A stretch of 64,000 nucleotides of DNA, from contig NZ_SMAG01000001.1 of NCBI RefSeq assembly GCF_004341825.1, positions 1 to 64,000 on the forward strand, in the 5' to 3' direction. The translations under genes were made by a program, and so were the position numbers. A model generated the notes under the pieces. It ran no database searches. It saw only the letters and a program-made list of their open reading frames with translations, and was not told the origin of the DNA. The DNA comes from Hazenella coriacea. GTDB lineage: Bacteria > Bacillota > Bacilli > Thermoactinomycetales > Thermoactinomycetaceae. Below, in pieces: positions 10,609 through 19,356 of the stretch; position 1 is the stretch's first letter; each line of letters starts with the position of its first letter.

Positions 10609-10869
10609 TTACTCTAGTTCCTCCTCTGGTTTAAAGGTTCTTTTCATCCACTCTCCGTTTTCTTTGACTAACATTTCCACCTGTTGTTCTGCCCACTCTA
10701 ACTTTTTGCCGCATAGATGTGCCAGTTTCATGCCCTCATCAAATAGTTGAATCGCCTCTTCGAGTGGAGCATCCCCTTTTTCCAACAAACGTACCACTTC
10801 TTCAAGCCGCTCGAGCGCTTTTTCAAAAGGCAGCGATTCGAGCGCAGATAAATCTTTTGGTTCACTCAT
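10609..10869 (-). CDS. xseB: Exodeoxyribonuclease VII small subunit
   Basis: Small helical subunit of ExoVII, which degrades single-stranded DNA in both directions with several XseB chains per XseA. The 86-residue sequence has the typical LPFEKALERLEEVVRLLEKG block and an acidic C-terminus. ATG at 10869 with GGAGGG; the start overlaps the xseA 3' end by 8 bp. Confidence 0.93.
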   Translation of the reverse strand: MSEPKDLSALESLPFEKALERLEEVVRLLEKGDAPLEEAIQLFDEGMKLAHLCGKKLEWAEQQVEMLVKENGEWMKRTFKPEEELE

Positions 10870-12223
10870 GCGTAGTTCCCTCCGATTTAAAGACTTGACA
10901 GCTTACTTGTCCATCAGCCAATCGTATATTTACGAGGTCACCAGGCTGAACTTGCTGGCTAGACTTAATAAGTTCTTTCGAATGATAACGTTGTACGATG
11001 GAATATCCTCTGTTCATCACTTTAAGTGGACTCAATGCATCCAATTGTGATAGGAGTTGTTCCCATTTCGCTCTCCGATCTTTGATCTGAGTCTTGATCT
11101 GCTGATGTTGTTCCCAATAGAGATGCCCAATCCGCTCTCGAATTTGGGTGATGTGACGAGCTGGGTGTTCCATTTGCAAACGATATCTTAGTTGCTCAAT
11201 CTGATGGGTTCGCTGAGTTTGCCATAGATGAATCGCTCGCTCTAATCCTGACTCAAGATGATCTAATTGCTGAGCATATTGAAGTAAGCGAGCCTCAGGA
11301 TATTGAAAAATGGGACGTTCAACACTTTTTTTGACTCGTTGTTGATACTTATCAAGTAAAGTCATTTGTGCGTTGAGCAGTCGTTGTTCTAGGGATCGCA
11401 CACGCTCTCGAAGATCTTCTATATGAGGGACAACCATCTCCGCAGCAGCAGTAGGTGTGGCCGCTCGTTGATCAGCAATAAAATCACTAATCGTTGTATC
11501 TGTCTCATGACCAACAGCAGAAATAACGGGAATGACAGACTGAGCAATACTTCTTGCTACGATCTCTTCATTAAAAGCCCACAGTTCTTCGATCGAACCT
11601 CCGCCTCGACCCACAATCAGAACATCCACTTCCTGTCGCAAATTCATCTGCTCAATCGCTTGTACAATTTCACTAGGTGCTTGATCTCCTTGAACCGATA
11701 CAGGATAGAGAAGAATCTGTGTGAGTGGATAACGACGTCGCATCGTAATGATAATATCACGAACCGCAGCACCGCTAGGTGAGGTGATCACTCCAACAGT
11801 TTTAGGAAACAAAGGGATCGATTTTTTAGGGAGAGAGAACAAACCTTCAGCTTCGAGTCTCTCTTTTAGCCTTTGGAAAGCGAGATAAAGATCTCCTTCA
11901 CCATTGGATCGCATAGTCTGAACATAAAACTGTACTTGCCCTTCCCGTTCATACATCGAAAGGTACCCTTTGACTAAGACACGGTCTCCATCTTTAGGCA
12001 TAAAGCGAAGTCTACGATTATTCCCAGCAAACATAGCCGCTTTTATTTTTGCCGTCTCATCTTTCAATGTAAAATACATATGACGACTTTTTGTATGTTG
12101 TGAGAAGTTGGAAATCTCCCCTTCAACCCAAACTCCCTTTAATCGCTCGTCAGAGTCTAGCTTTTGAACTACATAGGAGACTAAATCGGTAACAGACCAA
12201 ACATCCTTCTGCTGTTGATTCAT
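10862..12223 (-). CDS. xseA: Exodeoxyribonuclease VII large subunit
   Basis: Catalytic subunit of ExoVII. The 453-residue protein starts with an OB-fold (about 10-105, with WVEGEISNF), followed by the catalytic domain with the VIVGRGGGS and AVGHETD motifs and a long coiled-coil region (about 270-390) that binds XseB. ATG with GGGGAG upstream; 21 bp after folD. Length and motifs are normal. Confidence 0.95.
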   Translation of the reverse strand: MNQQQKDVWSVTDLVSYVVQKLDSDERLKGVWVEGEISNFSQHTKSRHMYFTLKDETAKIKAAMFAGNNRRLRFMPKDGDRVLVKGYLSMYEREGQVQFYVQTMRSNGEGDLYLAFQRLKERLEAEGLFSLPKKSIPLFPKTVGVITSPSGAAVRDIIITMRRRYPLTQILLYPVSVQGDQAPSEIVQAIEQMNLRQEVDVLIVGRGGGSIEELWAFNEEIVARSIAQSVIPVISAVGHETDTTISDFIADQRAATPTAAAEMVVPHIEDLRERVRSLEQRLLNAQMTLLDKYQQRVKKSVERPIFQYPEARLLQYAQQLDHLESGLERAIHLWQTQRTHQIEQLRYRLQMEHPARHITQIRERIGHLYWEQHQQIKTQIKDRRAKWEQLLSQLDALSPLKVMNRGYSIVQRYHSKELIKSSQQVQPGDLVNIRLADGQVSCQVFKSEGTTHE

Positions 12224-12244
12224 TTTATCTCCCCATTTCTTAAC

Positions 12245-13105
12245 CTATGCTTTCTGTTCAAAATGCCATTTGGCTGATTTTACAGTATTGTGAAGCAACA
12301 TGGCAATCGTCATCGGACCTACGCCTCCTGGAACTGGAGTAATCGCTGAAGTAAGTGGTGCTACATTCGCAAAGTCTACATCTCCACATAGTTTCCCTTC
12401 AGCATTTCGGTTCATCCCTACATCGATGACAACGGCTCCTGATTTCACATGTTCAGGCTTAATGAGATCTACTTTTCCCACAGCAGCAATAATAATATCT
12501 GCTTGGCGAGTATAGGAAGCAAGATCCACAGTACGTGAATGACACATCGTTACCGTCGCATTCGCCTGTTGAAGTAAAAGTGCCATGGGTTTACCCACAA
12601 TATTGCTACGTCCAACTACAACAGCATACTTTCCAGCCACATCAATTTGTTTTCGTTTGAGCATTTCCATAATACCAGCTGGTGTACAAGGAAGATAAGC
12701 TTCCTCTCCAATAACTAAATTTCCTACATTAATCGGTGTAAACCCATCTACATCCTTCTCTGGAGAAATGGTGGCAATCACACGCGAAGGATCAATCTGT
12801 TTAGGTAAAGGTAATTGGATTAATATCCCATGAATAGAAGGATCGGCATTTAACTTTCTCACTTGATCAAGGAGTTCTTTCTCAGAAATTTCTTCACTCA
12901 ATCTAATTAATTCAGAATGAATCCCTACTTCTGCAGAGGCACGTATTTTACCTCTTACATAAGATTCTGAGGCTGGGTGATTACCTACTAAAACTACCGC
13001 CAAGCCTGGAATGATTCCTTGCCCTTGTATATGGGTAACTTCTTGCTTTAGTTCGTTTCGTACTTGTTGTGCAATCGCTTTTCCATCGATCACTTGGTAC
13101 GCCAA
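12245..13105 (-). CDS. folD: Bifunctional methylenetetrahydrofolate dehydrogenase/cyclohydrolase
   Basis: Interconverts 5,10-methylene-THF and 10-formyl-THF for purine and fMet synthesis, and links to the glycine cleavage system elsewhere in the window. The 286-residue protein has the family SYVRGK block with catalytic Lys, QLPLPKQID, the NAD(P)-binding GRSNIVGKP loop, and the C-terminal TPVPGGVGPMT. The start is TTG at 13105; an in-frame stop lies immediately upstream and AGGGTG serves as Shine-Dalgarno. A 340-bp structured interval with terminator-like features separates it from nusB, suggesting separate control. Confidence 0.94.
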   Translation of the reverse strand: MAYQVIDGKAIAQQVRNELKQEVTHIQGQGIIPGLAVVLVGNHPASESYVRGKIRASAEVGIHSELIRLSEEISEKELLDQVRKLNADPSIHGILIQLPLPKQIDPSRVIATISPEKDVDGFTPINVGNLVIGEEAYLPCTPAGIMEMLKRKQIDVAGKYAVVVGRSNIVGKPMALLLQQANATVTMCHSRTVDLASYTRQADIIIAAVGKVDLIKPEHVKSGAVVIDVGMNRNAEGKLCGDVDFANVAPLTSAITPVPGGVGPMTIAMLLHNTVKSAKWHFEQKA

Positions 13106-13295
13106 TTTTCACACACCCTTTATTCATTACAATTAGAGATTGTTACATTGCCTGATACCCATCCCTTAAGGATAGTTTAGCTGAATCAATCATAAGGTCT
13201 TTCAACCTCACAGTGGTATCATATTTTTTCAGTTTATCCTTTTCAACTAGATGTGTAAAGCTAAGTCCCCTTGATTCAACAAAGGTGTACGGAGT

Positions 13296-13432
13296 AAAAA
13301 AGGACCCATGGATCCTGAGATTGATGACAAAAGAGGTGATCAATGAAATAGAGTCCTTTTGATGAAGACCTATTACTAAAAAAGTTTTAGTCGCCTCAAA
13401 CTCACTCGCTTATCAACAATCTCTGGGTCCTT
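13296..13432 (-). ncRNA. Structured interval between nusB and folD, attenuator-like
   Basis: On the minus strand, AAGGACCC (13432-13425) can pair with GGGTCCTT (13307-13300), and GAGATTG (13423-13417) with CAATCTC (13323-13317). Together these form a long stem closing about 90 nt that hold an internal hairpin (ACTAAAA/TTTTAGT). The 3' arm also forms a local hairpin, GGATCC/GGGTCC, followed by TTTTTT, a Rho-independent terminator. The two pairings exclude each other, as in an attenuator or riboswitch. I see no T-box, THF or other motif that I recognise. Confidence 0.5.
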
Positions 13433-13446
13433 GGATCCTTTTTTAT

Positions 13447-13866
13447 TTATTCGATTTCAGCCTTAATTTGATTGATTTCTTTAACCACCATTCCCAATAC
13501 CCCATTGATAAAACGACCTGACTCCTCAGAACTGAAAAATTTCCCCAAATCTACAGCTTCATTCAAAATAGCTCCTTGAGGTGTTTCAGGCTGATATAGT
13601 AATTCATAAACAGCTAGTCGCAAAATCGCTCGATCTACCGTAGGGATTCGAGATAATGACCATCCTTCTTTTAAAAAGCGTTGAATCACAGGATCAATAG
13701 AAGCTTGCTGTTCCTGTATCCCTTGTACAAGATCCAAGTAAAATTGAGCGTCGTCTCCTTGTAAACTGGAACCCCGTCTTTGGATCACTTGTTCTTCTTG
13801 ATCTTGGTGAAACTCACATTCATACAGTGCTTGTATTGCATGTTCTCTTGAAGTTCTACGACTCAT
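13447..13866 (-). CDS. nusB: Transcription antitermination factor NusB
   Basis: RNA-binding partner of NusE that recognises boxA in rRNA transcripts. The 139-residue helical protein begins MSRRTSREHAIQALYECEF and ends with the usual FINGVLGMV block. An open frame continues upstream to 13965, but the ATG at 13866 has GGGGG 8-10 nt upstream and fits the family. The extra upstream part runs through a terminator hairpin and the end of the previous gene. Confidence 0.94.
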   Translation of the reverse strand: MSRRTSREHAIQALYECEFHQDQEEQVIQRRGSSLQGDDAQFYLDLVQGIQEQQASIDPVIQRFLKEGWSLSRIPTVDRAILRLAVYELLYQPETPQGAILNEAVDLGKFFSSEESGRFINGVLGMVVKEINQIKAEIE

Positions 13867-13880
13867 AACTAAACCCCCAA

Positions 13881-13920
13881 AAAGAAGCCGGATCCACTTT
13901 TTTAAAGTAGGGTCCGGCTT
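13881..13920 (-). terminator. Terminator between the DUF2273 gene and nusB
   Basis: Minus strand: GCCGGACCCTACTTT pairs with AAAGTGGATCCGGC (13918-13887), followed by TTCTTTTT. The T-run merges with the GGGGG Shine-Dalgarno of nusB, so nusB depends on read-through or on a promoter I cannot see. Confidence 0.75.
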
Positions 13921-13927
13921 TTCTCCC

Positions 13928-14158
13928 TTATTTGCGCATCCACTTATCAAACTGAATGGATTCAAGAATTTGCTTCAGATCTTCTTTCCGATCCAGTTGT
14001 TTGCCGATGTAAAATCCTAACCCAATTAAAAGGGCAAAAAACAGGGTCTTCCAAAAACCTACAAATAGAAAAACAAGCCCCAAGATAAAGCCAATCAAAG
14101 TACCCGCAATTCTTCCTCCATATTGTAACCAAATCGTTTCAATAAGTTTCCTGTCCAT
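13928..14158 (-). CDS. DUF2273 small membrane protein
   Basis: Small (about 76 aa) membrane protein of the DUF2273 family, with two hydrophobic segments (LIGFILGLVFLFVGFWK and LFFALLIGLGFYIG) and a charged C-terminal tail. Genes of this family commonly sit with Asp23/AmaP proteins, as here; its biochemical role is not known. The ATG at 14158 has GGTAGGG 7 nt upstream; an in-frame TTG at 14164 is less likely. Confidence 0.85.
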   Translation of the reverse strand: MDRKLIETIWLQYGGRIAGTLIGFILGLVFLFVGFWKTLFFALLIGLGFYIGKQLDRKEDLKQILESIQFDKWMRK

Positions 14159-14173
14159 CTCCAAGCCCTACCT

Positions 14174-14737
14174 TCAATCTACACGAACTCGGGATTTATC
14201 AGGCTGAATCGTTTGTGCTACATAAACGGAAACCTGATCCACTTGAACCCCTGCGATTTGTTCCACTTGCTCTTTCACGACTAATTGAAGCTGTTCGGAC
14301 AAGTGTTGAATCGGGGTTTCGCCATCTACAACAATTTTCAGACCAATTCCAACAGAAGAATCATTAGTACGATGGCGAACACGCGCAGTAAGATCTCTAA
14401 CTCCTTTAACTCGACGTGCTGCTTTTGCCGCAATGCTTTCGATGGAGCGAAGAGAGATTCGGATATGTCCAATCTCAGTCTCACGGTCCACCCCAGAATC
14501 AATCTCTTTTTGCTTGATAACCGCTTTAAAAATAAAACGTAAACTGATGATAAAGACAAACAAACTGACGCCTGCGATCGCCCATCGTAAGCTTGGGTCA
14601 TCATTAAACTGTGTAAGACCCGATTGTATTTCCTCTGGACCTACTAGAAGTTGAAAACTGAACAAAAAGCCAAAGACCGCTAAAGCAGCGATCCCTAGAC
14701 TGTATAATAATAAAAGAAGACGATCCAACCAACCCAC
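14174..14737 (-). CDS. amaP: Alkaline shock response membrane anchor protein AmaP
   Basis: In Staphylococcus, AmaP anchors the abundant Asp23 protein to the membrane. The 187-residue protein has two N-terminal membrane segments (about 7-31 and 52-70) and a C-terminal cytoplasmic domain related to Asp23 (GIGLKIVVDGETPI... repeats). It is flanked by an Asp23-family gene and DUF2273, making the three-gene Asp23 cluster inside the acc-nusB operon, where B. subtilis keeps only yqhY. Confidence 0.87.
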   Translation of the reverse strand: MGWLDRLLLLLYSLGIAALAVFGFLFSFQLLVGPEEIQSGLTQFNDDPSLRWAIAGVSLFVFIISLRFIFKAVIKQKEIDSGVDRETEIGHIRISLRSIESIAAKAARRVKGVRDLTARVRHRTNDSSVGIGLKIVVDGETPIQHLSEQLQLVVKEQVEQIAGVQVDQVSVYVAQTIQPDKSRVRVD

Positions 14738-14763
14738 CTTGGTTCCCCCCTATCTTTCATTCA

Positions 14764-15168
14764 TCAACGAACGCGATGGGGTGTTTCTTGCTCTTTTCCT
14801 TTTTCCGCTTGTGGGAACTTAATTCCTTCTACACGAACAATAATTTGGTCGACATTTAACCCAGTCATTGTTTCTACTGCTGTCTTAACTTTTTCCTGTA
14901 CTTCCCGACCTACAGTAGGAATGTTGTAACCATATTGTACAACGATCGCTAAATCGATGACTGTTTGTTGCTCTCCAAAATCAACACGAATTCCTTTACG
15001 GAAGTTTTTTCTACCAAGTAACTGATTAAGGTCATCTACAACTCCACCACTAAGGCTAATCACCCCGTCTACTTGGGTAGCAGATAAACCCGAAATGATC
15101 TGAATCACCTCAGGGGCAATTTCAACTCTGCCTAATTGACCCGTATCCAATTTATTCATCTCAATCAT
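14764..15168 (-). CDS. Asp23/Gls24 family envelope stress protein (YqhY)
   Basis: Cytoplasmic Asp23/Gls24-family protein of 134 residues, with the typical [18 protein letters not shown] start and [14 protein letters not shown] core. YqhY of B. subtilis lies with accBC and influences acetyl-CoA carboxylase activity. An in-frame ATG at 15186 overlaps the GAGGAG Shine-Dalgarno; the ATG at 15168 is well spaced from it and overlaps the accC stop by 8 nt, so translation is coupled. Confidence 0.93.
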   Translation of the reverse strand: MIEMNKLDTGQLGRVEIAPEVIQIISGLSATQVDGVISLSGGVVDDLNQLLGRKNFRKGIRVDFGEQQTVIDLAIVVQYGYNIPTVGREVQEKVKTAVETMTGLNVDQIIVRVEGIKFPQAEKGKEQETPHRVR

Positions 15169-16525
15169 CACGGGAACTCTCCTCATCTAGATTTGTAGTT
15201 TCTAAAAACTGAATATGAAAATCACCAGAAACAAACTTAGGATGATTAATTAATTTGAGATGGAAGGGGATCGTAGTATGCACCCCGTCGATCGCAAACT
15301 CTTTTAAAGCACGATTCATACGATCAAGCGCTTCTTGACGATCTTTACCCCAAACAATCAGTTTCGCAACCATAGAATCATAAAAAGGACTAATTTTGTA
15401 GCCTTGATAACAAGCACTATCTACACGAACTCCTATACCACCTGGTGGGAGATAAAATTGGATCGTTCCTGGAGATGGCATAAAGTTTTTTTCTGGGCGT
15501 TCTGCATTGATCCGACACTCGATAGACCAACCGTCAAATTGAACTTGTTCCTGTGTCACAGAGAGCGGAATCCCTGCCGCTACTCGAATTTGTTCTTTGA
15601 CTAAGTCGATCCCAGTAATGAGTTCAGTGACAGGATGTTCAACCTGAATCCGAGTGTTCATTTCCATGAAATAAAAATTATGGTCTTTATCTAATAAAAA
15701 TTCTACTGTCCCTGCACCCGAATATTGAACGGACTGAGCTGCGGCAATCGCTGCCTGTCCCATCCGCTCCCTAAGTTCAAGATTTAATGCTGGAGATGGT
15801 GCCTCTTCAATTAACTTTTGGTAGCGCCGCTGAATGGAGCAATCACGCTCGCCTAAATGAATCACGTTTCCATAGTTATCTGCAAGGACTTGGATTTCAA
15901 TGTGTCTTGGTTGTACCAAAAACTTCTCCAAGTATACACCTGGATTACCAAAATTAGCTTCAGCTTCTTTTTGAGCTAGGGTAACAGCACGCTTTAATTC
16001 CTCTTCAGAGTGAACAATACGCATGCCTTTCCCACCACCACCAGCAGTTGCCTTCACAATGACAGGATAACCGATCTCATTGGCAATTTTTGCAGCTTCG
16101 TCTAAATCCTCAATCACACCTTCTGTCCCAGGAACTACAGGAACCCCCGCGGCCTTCATCGTTTCCCTCGCCGTCGTTTTATCCCCCATTTGGACAATGG
16201 CATTAGGTTTCGGACCGATAAACGTAATACCACAAGCAGCACAAAGCTCAGCAAAATCAGCATTCTCTGCCAAAAAGCCATATCCTGGGTGAATGGCATC
16301 AGCCTCCACCAAAGTTGCCGTACTCATTAAGTTAGTCATATTGAGATAACTATCTCTTGAAGAAGCGGGACCTATACAATAAGCTTCATCTGCTAATGTC
16401 ACATGTAAAGCTTCTCGATCTGCTTCTGAATACACAGCTACTGTACTAATCCCTAACTCCTGACAAGCACGAATAATTCTGACTGCGATCTCTCCACGGT
16501 TTGCAACTAATACTTTTTTAAACAT
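15161..16525 (-). CDS. accC: Acetyl-CoA carboxylase biotin carboxylase subunit
   Basis: ATP-dependent carboxylation of the biotin on AccB, the first half-reaction of malonyl-CoA synthesis. The 454-residue ATP-grasp protein begins [20 protein letters not shown], carries the glycine-rich [12 protein letters not shown] loop and ends in the biotin carboxylase C-terminal domain. The ATG at 16525 has GGAGG 8 nt upstream; the ATG at 16543 lies before that site. It follows accB by about 20 bp; accA/accD are not in this window. Confidence 0.96.
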   Translation of the reverse strand: MFKKVLVANRGEIAVRIIRACQELGISTVAVYSEADREALHVTLADEAYCIGPASSRDSYLNMTNLMSTATLVEADAIHPGYGFLAENADFAELCAACGITFIGPKPNAIVQMGDKTTARETMKAAGVPVVPGTEGVIEDLDEAAKIANEIGYPVIVKATAGGGGKGMRIVHSEEELKRAVTLAQKEAEANFGNPGVYLEKFLVQPRHIEIQVLADNYGNVIHLGERDCSIQRRYQKLIEEAPSPALNLELRERMGQAAIAAAQSVQYSGAGTVEFLLDKDHNFYFMEMNTRIQVEHPVTELITGIDLVKEQIRVAAGIPLSVTQEQVQFDGWSIECRINAERPEKNFMPSPGTIQFYLPPGGIGVRVDSACYQGYKISPFYDSMVAKLIVWGKDRQEALDRMNRALKEFAIDGVHTTIPFHLKLINHPKFVSGDFHIQFLETTNLDEESSRDD

Positions 16526-16544
16526 CTGGTTTCCCTCCAGCATC

Positions 16545-17060
16545 TCAGTTGGCTTTGACTAAGAACAATGGTTGCCCATATTCAACCAACTGACCGTTTT
16601 CCACCAGAATCTTCACAATAGTACCTTTTGTTTCAGCTTCCAATTCATTCATTAATTTCATCGCTTCAACAATACATACGATTGAGGTTTCCTCAATTTT
16701 ATCCCCTTCTTTCACATATGGGTCAGAGTCTGGGGAAGGAGCACGATAAAATGTTCCTACCATCGGGGAAACAATCTTATGTAATTGATCATCTTCTATA
16801 GTAGCTTCTGTGGCTTTGGGAGCTTCTGTAACTATCGGTTCCTGTACAGGAGCTACAGCACTTGTAACTACAGGTGCAACTGATACAGATGGAGCTTGTT
16901 GCACCACAGGAGTTACTTCAACACTGCTCACTGCAGCAGAACGATCCCCTGCTTTTTTAATAATAACTTTCGCACCTTCATTATCAATCTCAAACTCTTC
17001 AATTTGTGATTCATCAATTAAACGGATGAGTTCACGTATTTCATGCATTTTAAACGCCAT
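16545..17060 (-). CDS. accB: Biotin carboxyl carrier protein of acetyl-CoA carboxylase
   Basis: Carries biotin between carboxylase and transferase. The 171-residue protein has an N-terminal helix ([12 protein letters not shown]), a Pro/Val/Ala/Thr-rich linker (about 43-88) and a C-terminal biotinyl domain with EAMKLMNE, whose Lys is biotinylated. AAGGAG lies 10 nt before the ATG at 17060. It is the first gene of the long minus-strand run, with its own promoter upstream. Confidence 0.95.
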   Translation of the reverse strand: MAFKMHEIRELIRLIDESQIEEFEIDNEGAKVIIKKAGDRSAAVSSVEVTPVVQQAPSVSVAPVVTSAVAPVQEPIVTEAPKATEATIEDDQLHKIVSPMVGTFYRAPSPDSDPYVKEGDKIEETSIVCIVEAMKLMNELEAETKGTIVKILVENGQLVEYGQPLFLVKAN

Positions 17061-17114
17061 TATTCACTCACTCCTTATTGAACCATTCTATATAAAATGA
17101 ACAGTAACGGTTTT

Positions 17115-17143
17115 ATCATAATGTTTTTTTAGTGGTTTGACCA
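17115..17143 (-). promoter_or_regulatory. Probable sigma-A promoter of accB operon
   Basis: Minus strand: -35 TGGTCA (17143-17138), 17 nt spacer, -10 TATGAT (17120-17115), about 50 nt ahead of the accB ATG. The remaining sequence from here to 17381 holds no gene that I can support. Confidence 0.5.
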
Positions 17144-17264
17144 CCCCTTCTCCTGTGAGTCTACAGGACTTTTTCCATTTTTTCCAGTTCGAACGATAAA
17201 AAAACTTATGTATGACTTGTTCAACAACGATTTACTCTAAAGGCCCTATTTATATCGCATTTTG

Positions 17265-17302
17265 ATGATATAAAAAATGAATAAACTCCAAAGTCGGAGT
17301 TT
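17265..17302 (-). terminator. Probable terminator after the GNAT gene
   Basis: Minus strand: AAACTCC/GGAGTTT (17302-17283) forms a 7-bp stem, followed by ATTCATTTTTT. A second small hairpin (TTGGAG/CTCCAA) lies at about 17325-17342. They separate the GNAT gene from accB. Confidence 0.5.
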
Positions 17303-17381
17303 CTCAGCCTATTTATTGGTATTTGGAGTATGATCTCCAATGAAAATGATTTTATTTTTCTTCCTTTAATAGTCGAATTGT

Positions 17382-17906
17382 TTATATACTAATTTCAAAA
17401 TAGTAAGGTTCTTGAACGGATGAAAATCTAATGATCGGACCACTCCAAGCACCGACTCCCATCGGGTACTCTTTATATTGTTGGTTCGTAAAATGACCGA
17501 TTACCTTTTTCCAAAAACGTTGTGCTGGAAGATTATTAGGAGTTTGAACCACTTCCCACTCTCCTGGAAAGCGTTCTAACAAAATTTGCGTTGCATAGGT
17601 TCCTACTCCAGTGTTCCGATATTTTTTCACTACAAAAAACTCAGCCATACTAAAGTCAGCATCTGTATAACAATAGTCATTGACAAGGGCAAAGCCAGCT
17701 AAAACACCATCCACTTTAATGAAAAATGGGAATCTTCCTTCTTCAGTCCAGTAATGATCTAAATATTTATATCCATAACAACCATGTTGATTTAGATCAT
17801 AACTTTCAAAATCAGAACAGTCATATTGATAAAACTCTAATAGTTGTTGCAAAACTGGCTTGGACTCATAATTCACCTTTTCCAGTTCAATCTGATTCCA
17901 TTTCAA
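17382..17906 (-). CDS. GNAT family N-acetyltransferase
   Basis: A 174-residue acetyltransferase of the GNAT fold. The acetyl-CoA pyrophosphate loop is seen as VKKYRNTGVGTYA (R/Q-x-x-G-x-G/A), after the strand DFSMAEFFV. The N-terminal substrate part has many Tyr and Asp residues (DCSDFESYDLN), as in members often annotated as acetyltransferases of unknown substrate. It stands alone between the spoIIIA operon and accB, with terminators on both sides. The substrate cannot be told. Confidence 0.85.
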   Translation of the reverse strand: MKWNQIELEKVNYESKPVLQQLLEFYQYDCSDFESYDLNQHGCYGYKYLDHYWTEEGRFPFFIKVDGVLAGFALVNDYCYTDADFSMAEFFVVKKYRNTGVGTYATQILLERFPGEWEVVQTPNNLPAQRFWKKVIGHFTNQQYKEYPMGVGAWSGPIIRFSSVQEPYYFEISI

Positions 17907-18032
17907 TTGCCTTCGCCTACCTTTACAGATACTCGTTAAGGGAAATATGTACTATCATAACACTCAAGCCCCTTTTCCGTCTGCAATTTAACCCTATAAA
18001 TCACAGACTGATCGAAAAAGTTCAATTTAAAT

Positions 18033-18070
18033 AAAGAGAGAGTTCACATACTTGTGCGAACTCTCTCTTT
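18033..18070 (-). terminator. Terminator after the spoIIIA operon
   Basis: A perfect 13-bp inverted repeat, AAAGAGAGAGTTC/GAACTCTCTCTTT, with a 12-nt loop, followed on the minus strand by TTTATTTAAA. It lies 80 bp after the spoIIIAH stop. The rest of 17907-18147 shows nothing else. Confidence 0.75.
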
Positions 18071-18147
18071 ACATTGTGTTAATTATACCATTTCATTTCA
18101 CGCAAAACATACATCCAACCATTAAAGCTGAGTGATTACTTTTCACC

Positions 18148-18705
18148 TTATGGACGGAAAGTAACTGTTACATTGGCTGGAGAAACTTGTAGATGTTGTT
18201 TAGCCAACGAGATTAATTTAACCGCTTGATTATTGGATAATTTTTCGCTTTGGACAACGACATCTACATGGGATTCAGTGGTGACCACAACAGCATCATT
18301 GTAACCTTCCTTACGGATCAACTCCTCTAGTACCGATTCAGCTTTATCAACCTTCATCAACTGGTTAATCTTTTTGTTCGCTTCGTCGGACTCTTGTTTG
18401 GTCGCCTCAGGATTGGTCATCACTTTCATATACTCTTCTGTCAACTTCCCACGCAATGTATCTCTTTGAATCTGATAAGCGACAAAATAGTCGTGATTCG
18501 CTTTGCTACTTGTGGTGGGTTCTGTTTTGGGATCTGCGGATTGTCCCACCGTTTTGATATTCACATCCATACTACCTGTTTTGTCATCCGTAGTCTGCTT
18601 CACCACTTGATCCGCAGGTTGAACTGGTCCTGTGACAATATAGTATGCTGATAAAACAATCATGAGTGTTAACATCGTGACTAACCACACTGTTTGTTTA
18701 TTCAT
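18148..18705 (-). CDS. spoIIIAH: Stage III sporulation protein AH
   Basis: Mother-cell half of the SpoIIQ-SpoIIIAH zipper and channel joining mother cell and forespore; the ectodomain resembles the YscJ/FliF ring-building fold. The protein (about 185 aa) has one N-terminal membrane segment (VWLVTMLTLMIVLSAYYIV), a low-complexity polar stretch and a C-terminal soluble domain ending in NVTVTFRP. The frame opens at 18711 with MTM; the second Met at 18705 is equally likely. Last gene of the operon. Confidence 0.93.
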   Translation of the reverse strand: MNKQTVWLVTMLTLMIVLSAYYIVTGPVQPADQVVKQTTDDKTGSMDVNIKTVGQSADPKTEPTTSSKANHDYFVAYQIQRDTLRGKLTEEYMKVMTNPEATKQESDEANKKINQLMKVDKAESVLEELIRKEGYNDAVVVTTESHVDVVVQSEKLSNNQAVKLISLAKQHLQVSPANVTVTFRP

Positions 18706-18725
18706 GGTCATAAAATAACCTCCTT

Positions 18726-19337
18726 CTAACCTTTAGGTTGTACCGAGATTCGATGCATGGGAACATCTAAGATCCGTTGAACTGCTTCAATGACAATCGA
18801 CTTTACTTGTAGATTTTCAACACCTCTTGCTACAACAAGAACCCCTCTCACTTTAGGCTTCAACCGTTTCACCACCACAGGATGTTGACCTTCTTTCCCA
18901 TTGTAAAAAGCAGCTTGTTTATCATGCGTGTTTTGTGTGATGGAACGATTTCCTCCTGCTTTATCCACCTCAGTTGTCACTTGCTCAGAATCCCGTTCAT
19001 TCACTTGAACCACTTCTTCTTCAGTCGAGTCGAGATTGACAACAACTGAAACATCTTCCACACCGACAATTTTACTTAAGACTTCTGATAATTGTTTCTC
19101 ATACTCCTCCTCATAAGACTGCATCGATGAAACAACTTTTGCCTCCACCGATTTCGAGGGGTTTTCTGGGATAATACTATTGCTTTCGAGAGGCTTCGGG
19201 TCTCCCTGTCCCATAAAAGAGGAAAAAATTAACACCATCACCCCAGCCCCACCCAAAACCAACAACCAAGGAAGCTTGTTTTTTGCTTTTCCTTTCTCTG
19301 ATTCATCATTATTTTGGGTAAACAAATTTTTAAACAT
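18726..19337 (-). CDS. spoIIIAG: Stage III sporulation protein AG
   Basis: Component of the feeding-tube complex; SpoIIIAG of B. subtilis forms a large 30-subunit ring. The 203-residue protein has one N-terminal membrane segment (LPWLLVLGGAGVMVLIF), a Ser/Glu-rich linker and the ring-building domain with VVVNLDSTEEEVVQ, LKPKVRGVLVVARG and EAVQRILDVP. ATG with GAGGTAGACAGGG upstream. Confidence 0.94.
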   Translation of the reverse strand: MFKNLFTQNNDESEKGKAKNKLPWLLVLGGAGVMVLIFSSFMGQGDPKPLESNSIIPENPSKSVEAKVVSSMQSYEEEYEKQLSEVLSKIVGVEDVSVVVNLDSTEEEVVQVNERDSEQVTTEVDKAGGNRSITQNTHDKQAAFYNGKEGQHPVVVKRLKPKVRGVLVVARGVENLQVKSIVIEAVQRILDVPMHRISVQPKG

Positions 19338-19356
19338 CCCTGTCTACCTCCATCCT

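Noticed and set aside
13143-13343. 66-codon minus-strand frame between nusB and folD
   Set aside because: It starts inside the structured element, has no good Shine-Dalgarno and no recognisable protein character.
13290-13441. T-box or THF riboswitch before folD
   Set aside because: The conserved T-box core (GGGTGGNACCGCG) and the THF aptamer core are absent.
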